Assembly (NCBI RefSeq): GCF_902459695.1
Contig: NZ_CABPRZ010000023.1
Coordinates: 1 to 64,000 of the forward strand
Source: Pandoraea terrae
Lineage (GTDB): Bacteria > Pseudomonadota > Gammaproteobacteria > Burkholderiales > Burkholderiaceae
Length of the DNA stretch: 64,000 bases
Reading direction: 5' to 3'
Every line of letters starts with the position of its first letter. Position 1 is the first letter of the stretch. The position numbers and the translations under genes were made by a program. The notes beneath the pieces were generated by a model. The model was not told where the DNA came from and did not search any database. It was given only the letters and a program-made list of their open reading frames with translations. Positions 50,716 to 60,464 of the stretch are shown in pieces.

Positions 50716-51726
50716 TCAGATCGCGTCCGCGACGCCGGCTTCGTGCGCCTGCACGTCGGCGTGGTAGCTCGAGCGCACCATCGCCCCCACGGCGGCGTGC
50801 GTGAAGCCCATCTTGTAGGCCTCTTCCTCGAACATCTTGAACGTATCCGGCGTGACGTAACGGCGCACGGCCAGGTGGTGCTCCGACGGTTGCAGATACT
50901 GGCCGATGGTCAGCATATCGACGTTGTGCGCACGCAGATCGCGCATGACGTCGAGGATTTCCTCGTCAGTTTCGCCAAGACCGACCATCAGGCCGGACTT
51001 CGTCGCCACGTCGGGGTGCTTCGCCTTGAACTCCTTGAGGAGGTTGAGCGAGTGCTGGTAGTCGGACCCCGGGCGCGCCTCCTTGTAAAGGCGCGGCACC
51101 GTTTCCAGATTGTGATTCATGACGTCGGGCGGTGCGGCATTGAGAATCCCCAACGCACGGTCGAGACGCGCGCGGAAGTCCGGCGTCAGGATCTCGATGC
51201 GCGTCGTCGGCGACAGTTCGCGCACATGGCGGATGCAATCGACGAAATGCTGGGCCCCGCCGTCACGGAGATCGTCGCGGTCGACGCTGGTGATCACGAC
51301 GTATTTGAGGCGCATCGCGGCGATGGTCTTCGCGAGATTGAGCGGCTCATCCGCGTCGAGCGGATCGGGCCGGCCGTGACCGACGTCGCAAAACGGGCAG
51401 CGGCGCGTGCATTTGTCGCCCATGATCATGAACGTGGCCGTGCCCTTGCCGAAGCATTCGCCGATGTTCGGACAGCTGGCCTCTTCGCAGACCGTATGCA
51501 GATTATGCTCGCGCAGGATCTGCTTGATTTCATAGAAACGGGAGTTATGGGTGGCCGCCTTGACGCGGATCCATTCGGGTTTCTTGAGACGCTCGATCGG
51601 CACCACCTTGATCGGGATGCGCGCCGTCTTGGCCTGCGATTTCTGCTTGGCGGTGGCGTCGTATTCGCCGTCGACGGTACGGACTTCCTTCGTCGCGGAT
51701 TCGGGGGTGGTCACGGTGGTGGTCAT
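50716..51726 (-). CDS. lipA: Lipoyl synthase
   Basis: A 336-residue radical SAM enzyme. The auxiliary cluster motif [12 protein letters not shown] and the radical SAM motif CTRRCPFC are intact, as are [16 protein letters not shown] and [10 protein letters not shown]. It inserts two sulfurs into octanoyl domains. Start [12 protein letters not shown] lies 11 bases after the lipB stop. Confidence 0.97.
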   Translation of the reverse strand: MTTTVTTPESATKEVRTVDGEYDATAKQKSQAKTARIPIKVVPIERLKKPEWIRVKAATHNSRFYEIKQILREHNLHTVCEEASCPNIGECFGKGTATFMIMGDKCTRRCPFCDVGHGRPDPLDADEPLNLAKTIAAMRLKYVVITSVDRDDLRDGGAQHFVDCIRHVRELSPTTRIEILTPDFRARLDRALGILNAAPPDVMNHNLETVPRLYKEARPGSDYQHSLNLLKEFKAKHPDVATKSGLMVGLGETDEEILDVMRDLRAHNVDMLTIGQYLQPSEHHLAVRRYVTPDTFKMFEEEAYKMGFTHAAVGAMVRSSYHADVQAHEAGVADAI

Positions 51727-51737
51727 GAGGCTTCCAG

Positions 51738-52418
51738 TCAGGGCGCGGCGGTGATCGGTTGGCCCGACGCGCATTGCTGTTCGAAGTGGCGGCCAAGCTG
51801 CTGCGCCAGGCGCGCGGCCACTTCATCCCAGCGGGCGGCCACGCCGAGCGTGGCCATGTCAACGGTTTGCAGGCCGGCGTAGCCGCACGGATTGATCCAG
51901 TCGAACGGGCGCAGGTCCATGGCGACGTTCAAACTGACGCCGTGATAGCTGCAACCGTTGCGGATCTTGAGCCCGAGGGCGGCGATCTTGGCGCCGGCAT
52001 ACGCCGTGACGGCCTCGCCCTGGCTCACATAGATGCCCGGCGCGCCGGCCCGGCGCTCAACGGCGAGATTATACGCTCCCAGCGTGTCGATCGCCGCCTG
52101 CTCGATCAGACGCACCATTTCGCGCACCATGAGCTTGCGGCGGCGCAGGTCGATCAGCAAATAGGCGACCACCTGACCGGGGCCGTGATAGGTAATCTGG
52201 CCGCCCCGGTCGACCTTGACGAGCGGGATGCCGGTGTCGGCGATGAGCAGATGCGCAGGATCTCCGGCGAGGCCGAGGGTATAGACGGGCGGGTGCTGTA
52301 CCAGCCAGAGCTGGTCGGGCGTGTCCGGGCCACGTGCGTCGGTCATCGCACGCATCGCGTCGAACGTCGTGGCGTAGTCTTCCGTGCCGCGCCAGCACAC
52401 TTCAATCGGAACATTCAT
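51738..52418 (-). CDS. lipB: Octanoyl-ACP:protein octanoyltransferase
   Basis: A 226-residue Lip[37 protein letters not shown], the active-site Lys in [22 protein letters not shown] and the Cys in INPCGYAGL are present. It supplies octanoyl groups to lipoyl domains for LipA. Confidence 0.97.
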   Translation of the reverse strand: MNVPIEVCWRGTEDYATTFDAMRAMTDARGPDTPDQLWLVQHPPVYTLGLAGDPAHLLIADTGIPLVKVDRGGQITYHGPGQVVAYLLIDLRRRKLMVREMVRLIEQAAIDTLGAYNLAVERRAGAPGIYVSQGEAVTAYAGAKIAALGLKIRNGCSYHGVSLNVAMDLRPFDWINPCGYAGLQTVDMATLGVAARWDEVAARLAQQLGRHFEQQCASGQPITAAP

Positions 52419-52503
52419 GGCGCAAGTTTACCCAAACCGGCGCCATTCTGCTGGTGAGGTTTTACCCGGCGAAACCGTACCCGGCGCCCGCCGGCGTTAT
52501 TTC

Positions 52504-52556
52504 CCGCCGAGCCCCCCGAGCCCCCCGAGCCCCCCGAGCCCCCGAGCCCGCCGAGC
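52504..52556. repeat. Short tandem repeat of CCCCCCGAG
   Basis: Three exact and several near-exact copies of the 9-base unit CCCCCCGAG lie in tandem between the lipB start and the DUF2917 stop. No gene overlaps it convincingly. Such tracts vary in copy number between strains. Confidence 0.8.
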
Positions 52557-52570
52557 CCCATTACGCAGAT

Positions 52571-52903
52571 CTACGCCGCAGCGGGGCAGGAGATGTCCTC
52601 GCGGGCCGCCCGCCGACCGGCCAGCCACCGGCTCAACAGACGCAACGGCGAGAAACGGCGGCTCACGTGCCGCTCGAGCTGCGCTTGCGCCGCAGCTTCG
52701 GACGACAGCCAGTACCGGCGGCCCGGTTCGACTTGAAGACGTTGGCCGGGCTTGAGCCAGTAGTCGGCAGGATCGCCGGCGCGGGTGACCCAGACGGCGG
52801 CGCCGCGCGCCACCAGCGTGTGCTCGTGGTGAAAATCGAGACTGATCACTTCGCCCGGGCGCAGCCCGTAGAAATATTGGACCTTTGTCAAATTGCTTTG
52901 CAT
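52571..52903 (-). CDS. DUF2917 family small protein
   Basis: A 110-residue protein. The core FYGLRPGEVISLDFHHEHTLVARGAAVWVTRAGDPADYWLKPGQ is a small cupin-like beta fold matching DUF2917, common in beta-proteobacteria next to a LysR gene. The C-terminal 30 residues are basic. Function unknown. It is divergent from the LysR gene at 53004, which may control it. Confidence 0.85.
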   Translation of the reverse strand: MQSNLTKVQYFYGLRPGEVISLDFHHEHTLVARGAAVWVTRAGDPADYWLKPGQRLQVEPGRRYWLSSEAAAQAQLERHVSRRFSPLRLLSRWLAGRRAAREDISCPAAA

Positions 52904-53003
52904 TTTGCGGCCTCCGTCTCTTACAAGAGAATGACTCAATCATAGGGACTGCCAAGTCATAAACAAAACGACAAATTTTCAAGCTTTTGCTAGTATTCCT
53001 CAC

Positions 53004-54068
53004 ATGGACCTGAGGAAACTTCCCAATCTGAGCGCCTTGCGCGCTTTCGAGGCGGCTGCACGGCTCGAGAGCTTTTCGCGTGCCGCCGAGGAGTTGTTCG
53101 TCACGCACGGGGCCATCAGCCATCAGATCCGTGCACTGGAACAGGAATTGTGCGTGACGTTGTTCGCGCGCAACGGGAAGCGCATCAGCCTGACGACGGC
53201 CGGGCGCCAGTACGCCGCGTCGATCCGCGCCGCCCTGTTCGACATCGCGCAGGCCACGCGCACCTTGCAGGCGGGTACGCGCAGTGAACGGCGGCTTGTG
53301 CTGTCGACCATGCCGTCGTTCGCCGGCCGCTGGCTCACGCCACGCATCGGGCGGTTCATCGACCGCCACCCCGAACTCGAAGTCGAACTACGCTGCAGCG
53401 CCGATCTCGTCGATTTCGATCGCGACGATGTCGACGTGGCGCTGCGGCTTGGCAAGGGCGGCTGGCCCGGGCTGCATGTCGAAGCCGTGCTTCAGGAGGT
53501 GTTCTTCCCTGCCTGCAGTCCGCGCTACAACGGCGGGAAGCTTCCGCAAACGCTGGAGGAACTGCGCGGGAGCACGTTGCTGCGGTCGGTGGGCGAGCCC
53601 TGGCAGCCGTGGTTCGAGGCGGCGGGCCATGGCGACTGGCCCGAGCCCGCTCACGGCATGCTGTACCAGGATTCAGGGATGCTCTCGCAGGCGGCGATCG
53701 TCGGCCAAGGGGTGGCGCTCGTACGGCGCTCACTGGCCGTCGGTGACATCATGGCGGGGCGTCTGGTACGCCTGTTCGACGTCGACAGTCCTTGCGAATG
53801 GACGTACTACTTCGTCTGCCCGCCGGCGGCTTTCCAGACGGAGCGCGTGCGGGTGTTCTATCAGTGGTTCATGGAAGAAATCGCGGCGTTCAAGGCGACG
53901 ATGAACGTGCATCGCTGCAGCACGCCGCTGCCGGCCGGCTCCATGGCGGCCCTGCGCCCCGATGTGCCCGGCGTGGGCGATGTTCTGGCGCTGCCGCCGC
54001 TCGGAATTCGCGGCGCGCCGGAGATCACCGAATCCCCCGATGACTCCGCATCGCCCCCCGGCGGATGA
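53004..54068 (+). CDS. LysR family regulator (GcvA-like)
   Basis: A 354-residue LysR protein of the GcvA/AmpR branch: LPNLSALRAFEAAARLESFSRAAEELFVTHGAISHQIRALEQELCVTLFAR is the winged helix, and RRLVLSTMPSFAGRWLTPRIGRF opens the effector domain. GcvA controls glycine cleavage in enterobacteria, but no gcv gene is present here. It is divergent from the DUF2917 gene and has a longer than usual C-terminal tail (about 50 residues, Pro-rich). Confidence 0.92.
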   Translation: MDLRKLPNLSALRAFEAAARLESFSRAAEELFVTHGAISHQIRALEQELCVTLFARNGKRISLTTAGRQYAASIRAALFDIAQATRTLQAGTRSERRLVLSTMPSFAGRWLTPRIGRFIDRHPELEVELRCSADLVDFDRDDVDVALRLGKGGWPGLHVEAVLQEVFFPACSPRYNGGKLPQTLEELRGSTLLRSVGEPWQPWFEAAGHGDWPEPAHGMLYQDSGMLSQAAIVGQGVALVRRSLAVGDIMAGRLVRLFDVDSPCEWTYYFVCPPAAFQTERVRVFYQWFMEEIAAFKATMNVHRCSTPLPAGSMAALRPDVPGVGDVLALPPLGIRGAPEITESPDDSASPPGG

Positions 54069-54093
54069 GACGTGCCCAGCGCCTGTTCAGGCC

Positions 54094-54363
54094 CTACAGC
54101 ACTACAGTCACCATTGGATGGCCCGACAGCGCGCGGTACATGTCATCGAGATGCGCGCGGCTTTCGGCGCGCACCGTCACGGTCAGGCCCAGATAGTTGC
54201 CGGCGCGCGACGGCCGCATTTCGACGCGAGCGGCGTCGAATTGCGCATCGAAAGTTTTCAACAGGGCAATGATGGTGTCGGCGAAATCCGGTTGCATCTT
54301 CCCCATCACCTTGATGGGAAAGTCGCATGGAAATTCCAGCAACGACTCGTTGACGGGTGTCAT
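54094..54363 (-). CDS. UPF0250/DUF493 protein YbeD
   Basis: An 89-residue ACT-like small protein: LLEFPCDFPIKVMGKMQPDFADTIIALL opens it and LGLTVTVRAESRAHLDDMYRALSGHPMVTVVL closes it. YbeD proteins usually precede lipB; here a LysR/DUF2917 pair lies between. The ATG overlaps the dat stop by 4 bases. Confidence 0.93.
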   Translation of the reverse strand: MTPVNESLLEFPCDFPIKVMGKMQPDFADTIIALLKTFDAQFDAARVEMRPSRAGNYLGLTVTVRAESRAHLDDMYRALSGHPMVTVVL

Positions 54364-55208
54364 GCAGCCCCCTTCGCTCGCTGATACGCGGCATACAACG
54401 CGCGGAACACCGGTCCGGGCACGCCCGCACCGACCGGCTTGCCGTCGAGCTGCACGACAGCCAGCACCTCCTTGGTCGCCGACGTGATCAGCAGCTCGTC
54501 GGCGGCGCGCACTTCGGCCTCGCCGATGGCGCGTGCCGAAAAAGGCACCCCGCACGCTGCGCAGAGTTGCTCCAGCAGGGTGTAGCGGATGCCCTCCAGA
54601 ATGAGATTATCGCGCGGCGGGGCGAACATTTGCCCGTTTTTCACGACCCACACGTTGCTCGACGATCCCTCGGTCAGGAAACCGCCGCGGAACTGCAGGG
54701 TCTCCATCGCGTCGTTCTCGGCCGCATGCTGGGCCATCAGGACGTTGCCGAGCAGCGATGTCGATTTGATGTGACAGTTCTGCCACCGGCGGTCTTCGTG
54801 CGTCACGGCGGCGACGCCCTGCTCCACTTTCTCGGCATTCGGCAGCGTCAGCGGCGTGGCGATACCGTACACGGTCGGTTTGGCGTCGCGCGGGAATGCA
54901 TGCTGGCGCGGCGCGACGCCGCGCGTCACCTGAAGATAGACGCTGCAGGGATCGCTGCCGCAGGCATCGGCCAGGCGCTGCACGAGGGCGGCCCATTCGT
55001 CGCGCGAATACGGGTTCGCGATGCGCACTTCGGCAAGGCTGCGTTCGAGCCTGTCGAGGTGGGGGGCCAGCCGGAACGGCTTGCCGGCATAGACCGGCAC
55101 GACTTCATAGATACCGTCGCCGAACAGAAAGCCGCGGTCGAGCACCGAAATCTTGGCATCGGCCAGCGGCACGAGTTCGCCGTTGAGCCAGACAATGGGA
55201 TTGTCCAT
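54360..55208 (-). CDS. D-amino-acid transaminase
   Basis: A 282-residue fold-type IV PLP aminotransferase. The start IVWLNGELVPLADAKISVLDRGFLFGDGIYEV, the PLP Lys in NCHIKSTSLLGN and FLTEGSSSNVWVV, followed by the C-terminal ITSATKEVLAV, match Dat (D-alanine aminotransferase). It makes D-glutamate/D-alanine from keto acids. Located 13 bases after the dacA-type gene, on the same strand. Confidence 0.93.
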   Translation of the reverse strand: MDNPIVWLNGELVPLADAKISVLDRGFLFGDGIYEVVPVYAGKPFRLAPHLDRLERSLAEVRIANPYSRDEWAALVQRLADACGSDPCSVYLQVTRGVAPRQHAFPRDAKPTVYGIATPLTLPNAEKVEQGVAAVTHEDRRWQNCHIKSTSLLGNVLMAQHAAENDAMETLQFRGGFLTEGSSSNVWVVKNGQMFAPPRDNLILEGIRYTLLEQLCAACGVPFSARAIGEAEVRAADELLITSATKEVLAVVQLDGKPVGAGVPGPVFRALYAAYQRAKGAA

Positions 55209-55221
55209 TTGGGAAAACCTT

Positions 55222-56406
55222 TTACTTCTTGACGAACATCAGGCGCAGAGCGTCCCACGCGCGGCCGATGATGCCGGCCTGAGGCACATCCGACAGGGCC
55301 ACGACCGGGAATTCGGCCAGTTGCTTTCCGTCGGCCACGACCTTGACCGCGCCGACCACGGCGCCGTCGGCGATCGGCGCCACCAGCGGCTCGCGCAGTT
55401 CCAGCACCGGCTTGATCTTGTCGGCCATGCCCTTCGGCACAGTGATGAACTGGTCACGCTTGACGCCGACCTTCAGTTCGTTTTCCTTGCCCTTCCAGAT
55501 CTTCGGCGTCGCGACGGCCTGGTTCGCGCCGTAGACGCGCAACGTGTCGAAGTTCTGGTACGCGTAGTTGAGCGCTGACAGGCTGTCCTGCACGCGCGCA
55601 CGTTCGGTCGGCTCGCCAACGACCACCGACAGCACGCGACGGCTCACGCCCGGCGCATTCGGCAGCGGGCGCGACGCCGACGACACCAGGCAGTAGCCGG
55701 CTTCATTGGTGTGGCCGGTCTTCAGGCCGTCGACCGTCGGGTCGAGCGACAGCAGGCGGTTACGATTCGGCTGACGGATATTGTTGTACGTAAAGCTCTT
55801 CACCGAGTAAATCGAGTAGAACTCCGGAAAGTCCTTGATCATGCGCGTCGACAGCGTGGCCAGATCCGCCACGGTCGTGTAATGCTGCGGATCGGTCAGG
55901 CCGTCGACGTTGGTGTAATGCGTGCTCTTCAGGCCCAGACGCTGCGCGCCGCGGTTCATGAGTTCGACGAAGCCGGCTTGCGAGCCGCCGACCAACTCGG
56001 CCAGCGCGATCGAGGCGTCGTTGCCCGACTGCACGATCATGCCGTACACGAGGTCGTGCACGGAAATCGGCTTGCCGGCTTCGATGAAGGTGCGTGATTC
56101 GTCGCGGCCGACCTTGCGCACCGACTCGCTCGGCAGCACGGTCTGTTCCATCGAAATGCGCTTGTCCTTCAAGGCCTCGAAGACGAGGTACGTCGTCATG
56201 ATCTTGGTCAGCGACGCCGGTTCGATACGCGCATCGGGGTTACCGGCGGCGAGCATCTGGCCGCTGGTGACATCGATGATCGTCCAGGCCTTGGCCGTCA
56301 TCGGCGGCGGCGGGATCTGGGCACGAGCGGGAAGCGAAACGAGGGAGGCAGCGGACAGCAATGCCGCGGCACTGGCGGCACGGGACAGCGAAGCAGTGAA
56401 TTTCAT
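55222..56406 (-). CDS. D-alanyl-D-alanine carboxypeptidase (PBP5/6 type)
   Basis: A 394-residue S11 peptidase. The signal peptide ends SLPARAQ. The active-site motifs SLTK (EPASLTKIM), SGN (IVQSGNDAS) and KTG (VDGLKTGHTNEAG) are intact, and the PBP5-type C-terminal beta domain follows with a final amphipathic membrane anchor (IIGRAWDALRLMFVKK). It trims the terminal D-alanine of peptidoglycan stem peptides. Start MKFTASLSRA is chosen at the signal peptide. Confidence 0.95.
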   Translation of the reverse strand: MKFTASLSRAASAAALLSAASLVSLPARAQIPPPPMTAKAWTIIDVTSGQMLAAGNPDARIEPASLTKIMTTYLVFEALKDKRISMEQTVLPSESVRKVGRDESRTFIEAGKPISVHDLVYGMIVQSGNDASIALAELVGGSQAGFVELMNRGAQRLGLKSTHYTNVDGLTDPQHYTTVADLATLSTRMIKDFPEFYSIYSVKSFTYNNIRQPNRNRLLSLDPTVDGLKTGHTNEAGYCLVSSASRPLPNAPGVSRRVLSVVVGEPTERARVQDSLSALNYAYQNFDTLRVYGANQAVATPKIWKGKENELKVGVKRDQFITVPKGMADKIKPVLELREPLVAPIADGAVVGAVKVVADGKQLAEFPVVALSDVPQAGIIGRAWDALRLMFVKK

Positions 56407-56615
56407 CGGCGAAATGAGAGGCGGTGGAGCATCGGTCGGACAGTGGGCGGGGCCAGCGGCACGGGCGGCACGGCACAGGGACGTCGGGACGGGCATAAGC
56501 GACCCAGCGCCCGACGTTCCGGGGCTCTGACCGGATGGCGCTGGCAAGGTTCAGCGGCGATTATACCCGTCGCGCGCCGGCCGCCCCAAGGCTTTTGCCC
56601 GAAGGCGTTACCCAA

Positions 56616-57245
56616 TCAATGGCGCCAGGCGTCCACGACGATCTGGCGCAACAGCGGCAGCAGGCCATGGAAGAAATGCTCCCCGCCGGGAATCACCACG
56701 ACGGGCAAGCTTTGCCCGCGCGCCCAGTCGAACACGGACTGCAGCGGCACCGTCTCGTCTTTCTCGCCGTGGATCACGAGCGTATCGGCCGGCACATTGG
56801 CCACATCCCAATTGCTTGCGGCGGTGCCGACAAACACGAGACGCTGTGCGGGCGTGCCGGCAGCGGCCAGGTCCTTCGCCACATGACTCAGCACGAACGT
56901 GCCGAACGAGAAACCGGCCAGCGCGAGCGGCAGCGATTCCCAGCCCGGCTGCCTGCGCATCCAGGCGATGACCGTCTTCAAGTCTTCCCGCTCGCCAATG
57001 CCCTCGTCGTGTTCGCCTTCCGTCTTGCCCACGCCACGGAAGTTCGAACGCACGGTGGCGTAGCCCAACTGCACCATCGCTCGCGCCAGGGTCTGCGCGA
57101 CCTTGTTGTCGAGCGTGCCGCCAAACAGCGGATGCGGATGGGCGACAAGCGCGATGCCGCGCGGCGCGCCCGCGGGACGGTCGATGGCGATTTCGATGGC
57201 GCCGACGGGACCGTCGATAGTGAAGCGTTCTGTTTGTGCGTTCAT
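56616..57245 (-). CDS. Alpha/beta hydrolase (dienelactone-hydrolase-like)
   Basis: A 209-residue hydrolase. The nucleophile elbow ALAGFSFGTFV, the acid region HGEKDETVPLQS and the His in GGEHFFHGLLP make a complete triad; AHPHPLFGGTLDNKV is typical of a cytoplasmic subgroup of beta-proteobacterial hydrolases. Substrate unknown. Confidence 0.92.
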   Translation of the reverse strand: MNAQTERFTIDGPVGAIEIAIDRPAGAPRGIALVAHPHPLFGGTLDNKVAQTLARAMVQLGYATVRSNFRGVGKTEGEHDEGIGEREDLKTVIAWMRRQPGWESLPLALAGFSFGTFVLSHVAKDLAAAGTPAQRLVFVGTAASNWDVANVPADTLVIHGEKDETVPLQSVFDWARGQSLPVVVIPGGEHFFHGLLPLLRQIVVDAWRH

Positions 57246-57270
57246 GGCGATTATTCAGTCGTTCAGTCGT

Positions 57271-57594
57271 TCAGTCGATCAGCAGCCGTTCGACAATCTT
57301 GCCGCCCGCCAGATGGCTGTCGACGATCTCGTCGATGTCGCTCTCGTCCAGATACGTGTACCAGACGCCTTCCGGATAGACGACCACGACCGGCCCCAGT
57401 TCGCAGCGATCCAGGCAACCGGCCTTGTTGATGCGGACCTGCCCCGGACCGGCCAGGCCGGCTTCCTTCACGCGCTTCTTGGCGTACTCCTGCATCGCCT
57501 GCGCGTTGCAGTTCGCGCACGAAGGACGATCGGCAGCCGGATCGCGTTGGTTCAGGCAGAAGAATACGTGGTGGCGATAATACTGGGTGGACAT
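57271..57594 (-). CDS. Thioredoxin-like [2Fe-2S] ferredoxin family protein
   Basis: A 107-residue protein with Cys residues in HHVFFCLNQ, PSCANCNAQ and NKAGCLDRCELGPVVVVYPEGVWYTYL, the pattern of thioredoxin-like 2Fe-2S ferredoxins (NuoE/AFd-like). Probably an electron carrier; partner unknown. The stop lies within an 8-base tandem repeat (TTCAGTCG, three copies, about 57254-57278). Confidence 0.92.
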   Translation of the reverse strand: MSTQYYRHHVFFCLNQRDPAADRPSCANCNAQAMQEYAKKRVKEAGLAGPGQVRINKAGCLDRCELGPVVVVYPEGVWYTYLDESDIDEIVDSHLAGGKIVERLLID

Positions 57595-57681
57595 GGGGGT
57601 GCTCGTGACGACGGAATGCGGGCCATTCTAACCCAGGGCCTGTTCACGCTAATATCGGGCTCGCGGCGCCCGCTCGCCAGC

Positions 57682-58854
57682 TCAGGATTGCCGGCCGACG
57701 TCGCGCGCCGGTCCCCGATGGCTCGGATCGAACATCGCCATCAGGTAGAACAGGACGAGGTAAGGCCACGTCCACGCCAGCCAGCGGGCCAGGACGTTGA
57801 AGTGGACATATTGTCCCTGCCGCCACATCTGCAGCGCCGACTCGTAATACGGATTCGCCGGCAGCAGATTGACCAGCACGAGCATGACCAGCAGCGCGGC
57901 GAACACGGCGATGCCGCGCAACGTTCGCGGCCCCCACGCAAGCGCCATCAGCAACGCGCCACCGACGACAAGGCCGTATACCGCGCCCGGCGTCACCCAA
58001 TCAAACGCCTGCGCGGGCGAGAACTGGAGCGCCGCAGCCGACGACTTCACGGCGAAGGCCACCACGAACATTGCGCCGAGCAACGCAACGCGCGGCGCAG
58101 CGCGGCGCAAGGACAGCGTGAGCAGCAGCCCGGCCACGATGGTGCCGCTCGCGGTGACGACGGTCTCCCATAGGACATGACTCGCCACGGCGTCGAGATC
58201 CGACAGATAACCTTGCAAGTCCGCCAGGCGCGGCACCCAGTCGAGCACGGTATCGGTCACGTCCGGGTCCTGCCACAGCCAGATCTGGCGTACGAGGTCG
58301 CCGTCTCCGAACAGGAACTGCTGCGGATAGGCCTGTGCCCACGGCCACAACGCCAACAATACGAGCAGCACGCTCGCGTGACGCTCGAACCATGCGAATC
58401 GCAACTGACGCAGCCACCCCCGGTCGAGCAGCGGGCTGGTGAGCGGCACGGCCAACGCGCCGCCGATCAACGCGCCCACGGCGTTGGTCGCCAGATCCAC
58501 GTTCGAGGCCACGCGTGTCGGCAAATAGGTCTGCAAGGCCTCCATGCCGCACGAGAGCAGGGCGCCGAGGGCCAGCGCGGCGAGGACCGCGCGCGTGCCG
58601 CGCCAGACCGGGTGCAGCGCCAGCACCGTCATCACACCGAGCGGGATATAGCCGAGCACATTGGTGACGACATCGAACATCGTCATGTAGCGCGGCAGCG
58701 GCGCGAACAGATAGTCGAACGGTCCGACGGCGGCGCGCTGGAACGTGAAGGGATACAGACTCGCGTAGGCGATAAGGAGAATCAGGCACAGCAACCCTTG
58801 CCGCGACAAGGGCGAGGCGCGGCGCTGCCATGGCTTCAACGGACGGTCATGCAT
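57682..58854 (-). CDS. VanZ-like family membrane protein
   Basis: A 390-residue protein with about ten helices. The N-terminal VanZ region includes LLCLILLIAYASLYPFTFQ, DVVTNVLGYIPLGVM and ALGALLSCGMEALQTYLPTRVASNVDLATNAVGALIGG. Function in Gram-negative bacteria is unknown. It precedes the Mla-type transporter genes in the minus-strand direction by position only. Confidence 0.9.
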   Translation of the reverse strand: MHDRPLKPWQRRASPLSRQGLLCLILLIAYASLYPFTFQRAAVGPFDYLFAPLPRYMTMFDVVTNVLGYIPLGVMTVLALHPVWRGTRAVLAALALGALLSCGMEALQTYLPTRVASNVDLATNAVGALIGGALAVPLTSPLLDRGWLRQLRFAWFERHASVLLVLLALWPWAQAYPQQFLFGDGDLVRQIWLWQDPDVTDTVLDWVPRLADLQGYLSDLDAVASHVLWETVVTASGTIVAGLLLTLSLRRAAPRVALLGAMFVVAFAVKSSAAALQFSPAQAFDWVTPGAVYGLVVGGALLMALAWGPRTLRGIAVFAALLVMLVLVNLLPANPYYESALQMWRQGQYVHFNVLARWLAWTWPYLVLFYLMAMFDPSHRGPARDVGRQS

Positions 58855-58872
58855 GAGGCAGGGGCCACTCCT

Positions 58873-59487
58873 TTACCGCGGTTGTGCCGCGAGCCATTGG
58901 GCGAGCTGCAGCTGGATGGCATCGCTCGCCGCCGCGAGCGCCCGGGCCCCGCCGGCGGCGTCGGCCGTGGGGGCCGGCGCGTCGGCGCGCAGCGTCGTCT
59001 GTCCGCGCAGCTTCGTGCCGTCGAGCAGCGTTGCCCGGACTTGCACCACGCCGCGGCTGGCAACGTTCGTATCGAAATATTGCGAGAACTCCTCGAGCTC
59101 GACGCGCAAGACGGGCGCCGGCAGGGGATCGCCTGCGCCAAGCACCGCGTGATCGGCGGCGAAGCGGCCGCGCAGGCGATCGCCGAACAGCCGCGCCGGC
59201 GACGCCAGCCAACGGCTATTTGCGTAGGCCCGCGCCTGCTGTCCGTCCGTCGCCGGCAACCGGTAGAAGATCGCGTCCGTGTCGAGCCACGACGGTGCGC
59301 TAACCACCACCTTGAGCGGCGGCACGGATGTGCGCGACACCCCCGCTTGCGGCTGCGCGGCGACCGGCGGCGGACCGAGATCGAAGCGGCCGACCGCGCC
59401 GGCCGCCGGGCCGGTGGCGCATGCCGCAAGCCACAGCGTGGCGGCGAGCGCCACGGCGCACAACGAATGCCGAACTATTCTCATCAC
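58873..59487 (-). CDS. ABC-type transport auxiliary lipoprotein (PqiC/DUF330-like)
   Basis: A 204-residue lipoprotein with signal MMRIVRHSLCAVALAATLWLAAC (lipobox LAAC). The mature part, with PPLKVVVSAPSWLDTDAIFYRLP and FGDRLRGRFAAD, matches the auxiliary lipoprotein family that accompanies MCE transporters. It follows the MCE protein gene by 14 bases and probably sits in the outer membrane as a partner of the MCE ring. Confidence 0.9.
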   Translation of the reverse strand: MMRIVRHSLCAVALAATLWLAACATGPAAGAVGRFDLGPPPVAAQPQAGVSRTSVPPLKVVVSAPSWLDTDAIFYRLPATDGQQARAYANSRWLASPARLFGDRLRGRFAADHAVLGAGDPLPAPVLRVELEEFSQYFDTNVASRGVVQVRATLLDGTKLRGQTTLRADAPAPTADAAGGARALAAASDAIQLQLAQWLAAQPR

Positions 59488-59501
59488 GTCTCCCTTGACG
59501 T

Positions 59502-60464
59502 CTAGTGGGCCGCGCCGGCGCCCGGCCAGGCGAAGCCGGACTCGCCGGGCCCGGGCGCCGGCGGCGTCGTGCCGAACAGCAAGGCGCGCGGATTGCGATT
59601 GATCGTGTCCGCTGCGGCGCCTACCGATTGCGCAGTCGACCGCAGGTCGTCGCTGAGGGTATTCAGGCGCGGCAGCGATTCTTCCTGCAACGCACCCTGC
59701 AGCGTGTGCAGCGTTTGCTCGAACGCGCCGAGGCTGGCCGTCGCCTGATCGGCCGCACGGCCGATGGTGTCAAGATTGCGCACAAGCGGTCCTTTCGGAT
59801 CGGACAACTGTTGCGTCAATTTTTGCGCGCCGGCCAGCGTGCCTTGCAAGGCCGTCATGGCCGCAGGCAACTGCACGGCCACCGGCTGAAGCTGCAGGGC
59901 GAGCTTGTCCACGCTCTGCGCGGCCGATTTGACGCCGGTGATGGCGCCCATCATTTCGCGCCGGTTATCTTCGCTCAGCAACTGGTTGACCGCTGTACTC
60001 GCTTCCTCGAGTTGATGCACGAGCCGGTTGCCGCGCGATTGCAATTCGTCGACAAAACTCGGCCGCAGCTGCAATTGCGCCACGTGCTTTTCCGACGAAG
60101 GCAACAGCGTGCGGTCGCGGTTGTCGTCGTCGAGCTGGACGAACGCGAGGCCCGTCACCCCTTGAAGGCTCAGCGTCGCGAAGGTCGAATGCGTCATCGG
60201 CGTGCCGCGGTCGACGATAATGCGGATGACAATCTGGCCGGGCGTCACCGGATCGAAGCGGATCGATGTCACCTTGCCGACTTCAAGCCCCCGATAACGC
60301 ACCGTCGACTCCGGATTGAGACCGTTGACGTTGGTGCGCGCGATCAAGTCGTATGGAATGCGCACGGTGTTGTCCCGGTTGAACCAGTACAACACCGACA
60401 CGATGGCGGCGGCCAAGGCGAGCGTGAACAGCCCGGCCATGAAGGCATGCGATTTATTTTCCAT
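59502..60464 (-). CDS. MlaD-family MCE protein
   Basis: A 320-residue protein with one N-terminal helix (AFMAGLFTLALAAAIVSVLYWF), a single MCE domain (VNGLNPESTVRYRGLEVGKVTSIRFDP) and a long helical C-terminal region (residues about 120-300). It is longer than E. coli MlaD (183 residues), suggesting a tunnel-forming MCE protein. It overlaps the ATPase gene by 11 bases. Confidence 0.93.
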   Translation of the reverse strand: MENKSHAFMAGLFTLALAAAIVSVLYWFNRDNTVRIPYDLIARTNVNGLNPESTVRYRGLEVGKVTSIRFDPVTPGQIVIRIIVDRGTPMTHSTFATLSLQGVTGLAFVQLDDDNRDRTLLPSSEKHVAQLQLRPSFVDELQSRGNRLVHQLEEASTAVNQLLSEDNRREMMGAITGVKSAAQSVDKLALQLQPVAVQLPAAMTALQGTLAGAQKLTQQLSDPKGPLVRNLDTIGRAADQATASLGAFEQTLHTLQGALQEESLPRLNTLSDDLRSTAQSVGAAADTINRNPRALLFGTTPPAPGPGESGFAWPGAGAAH

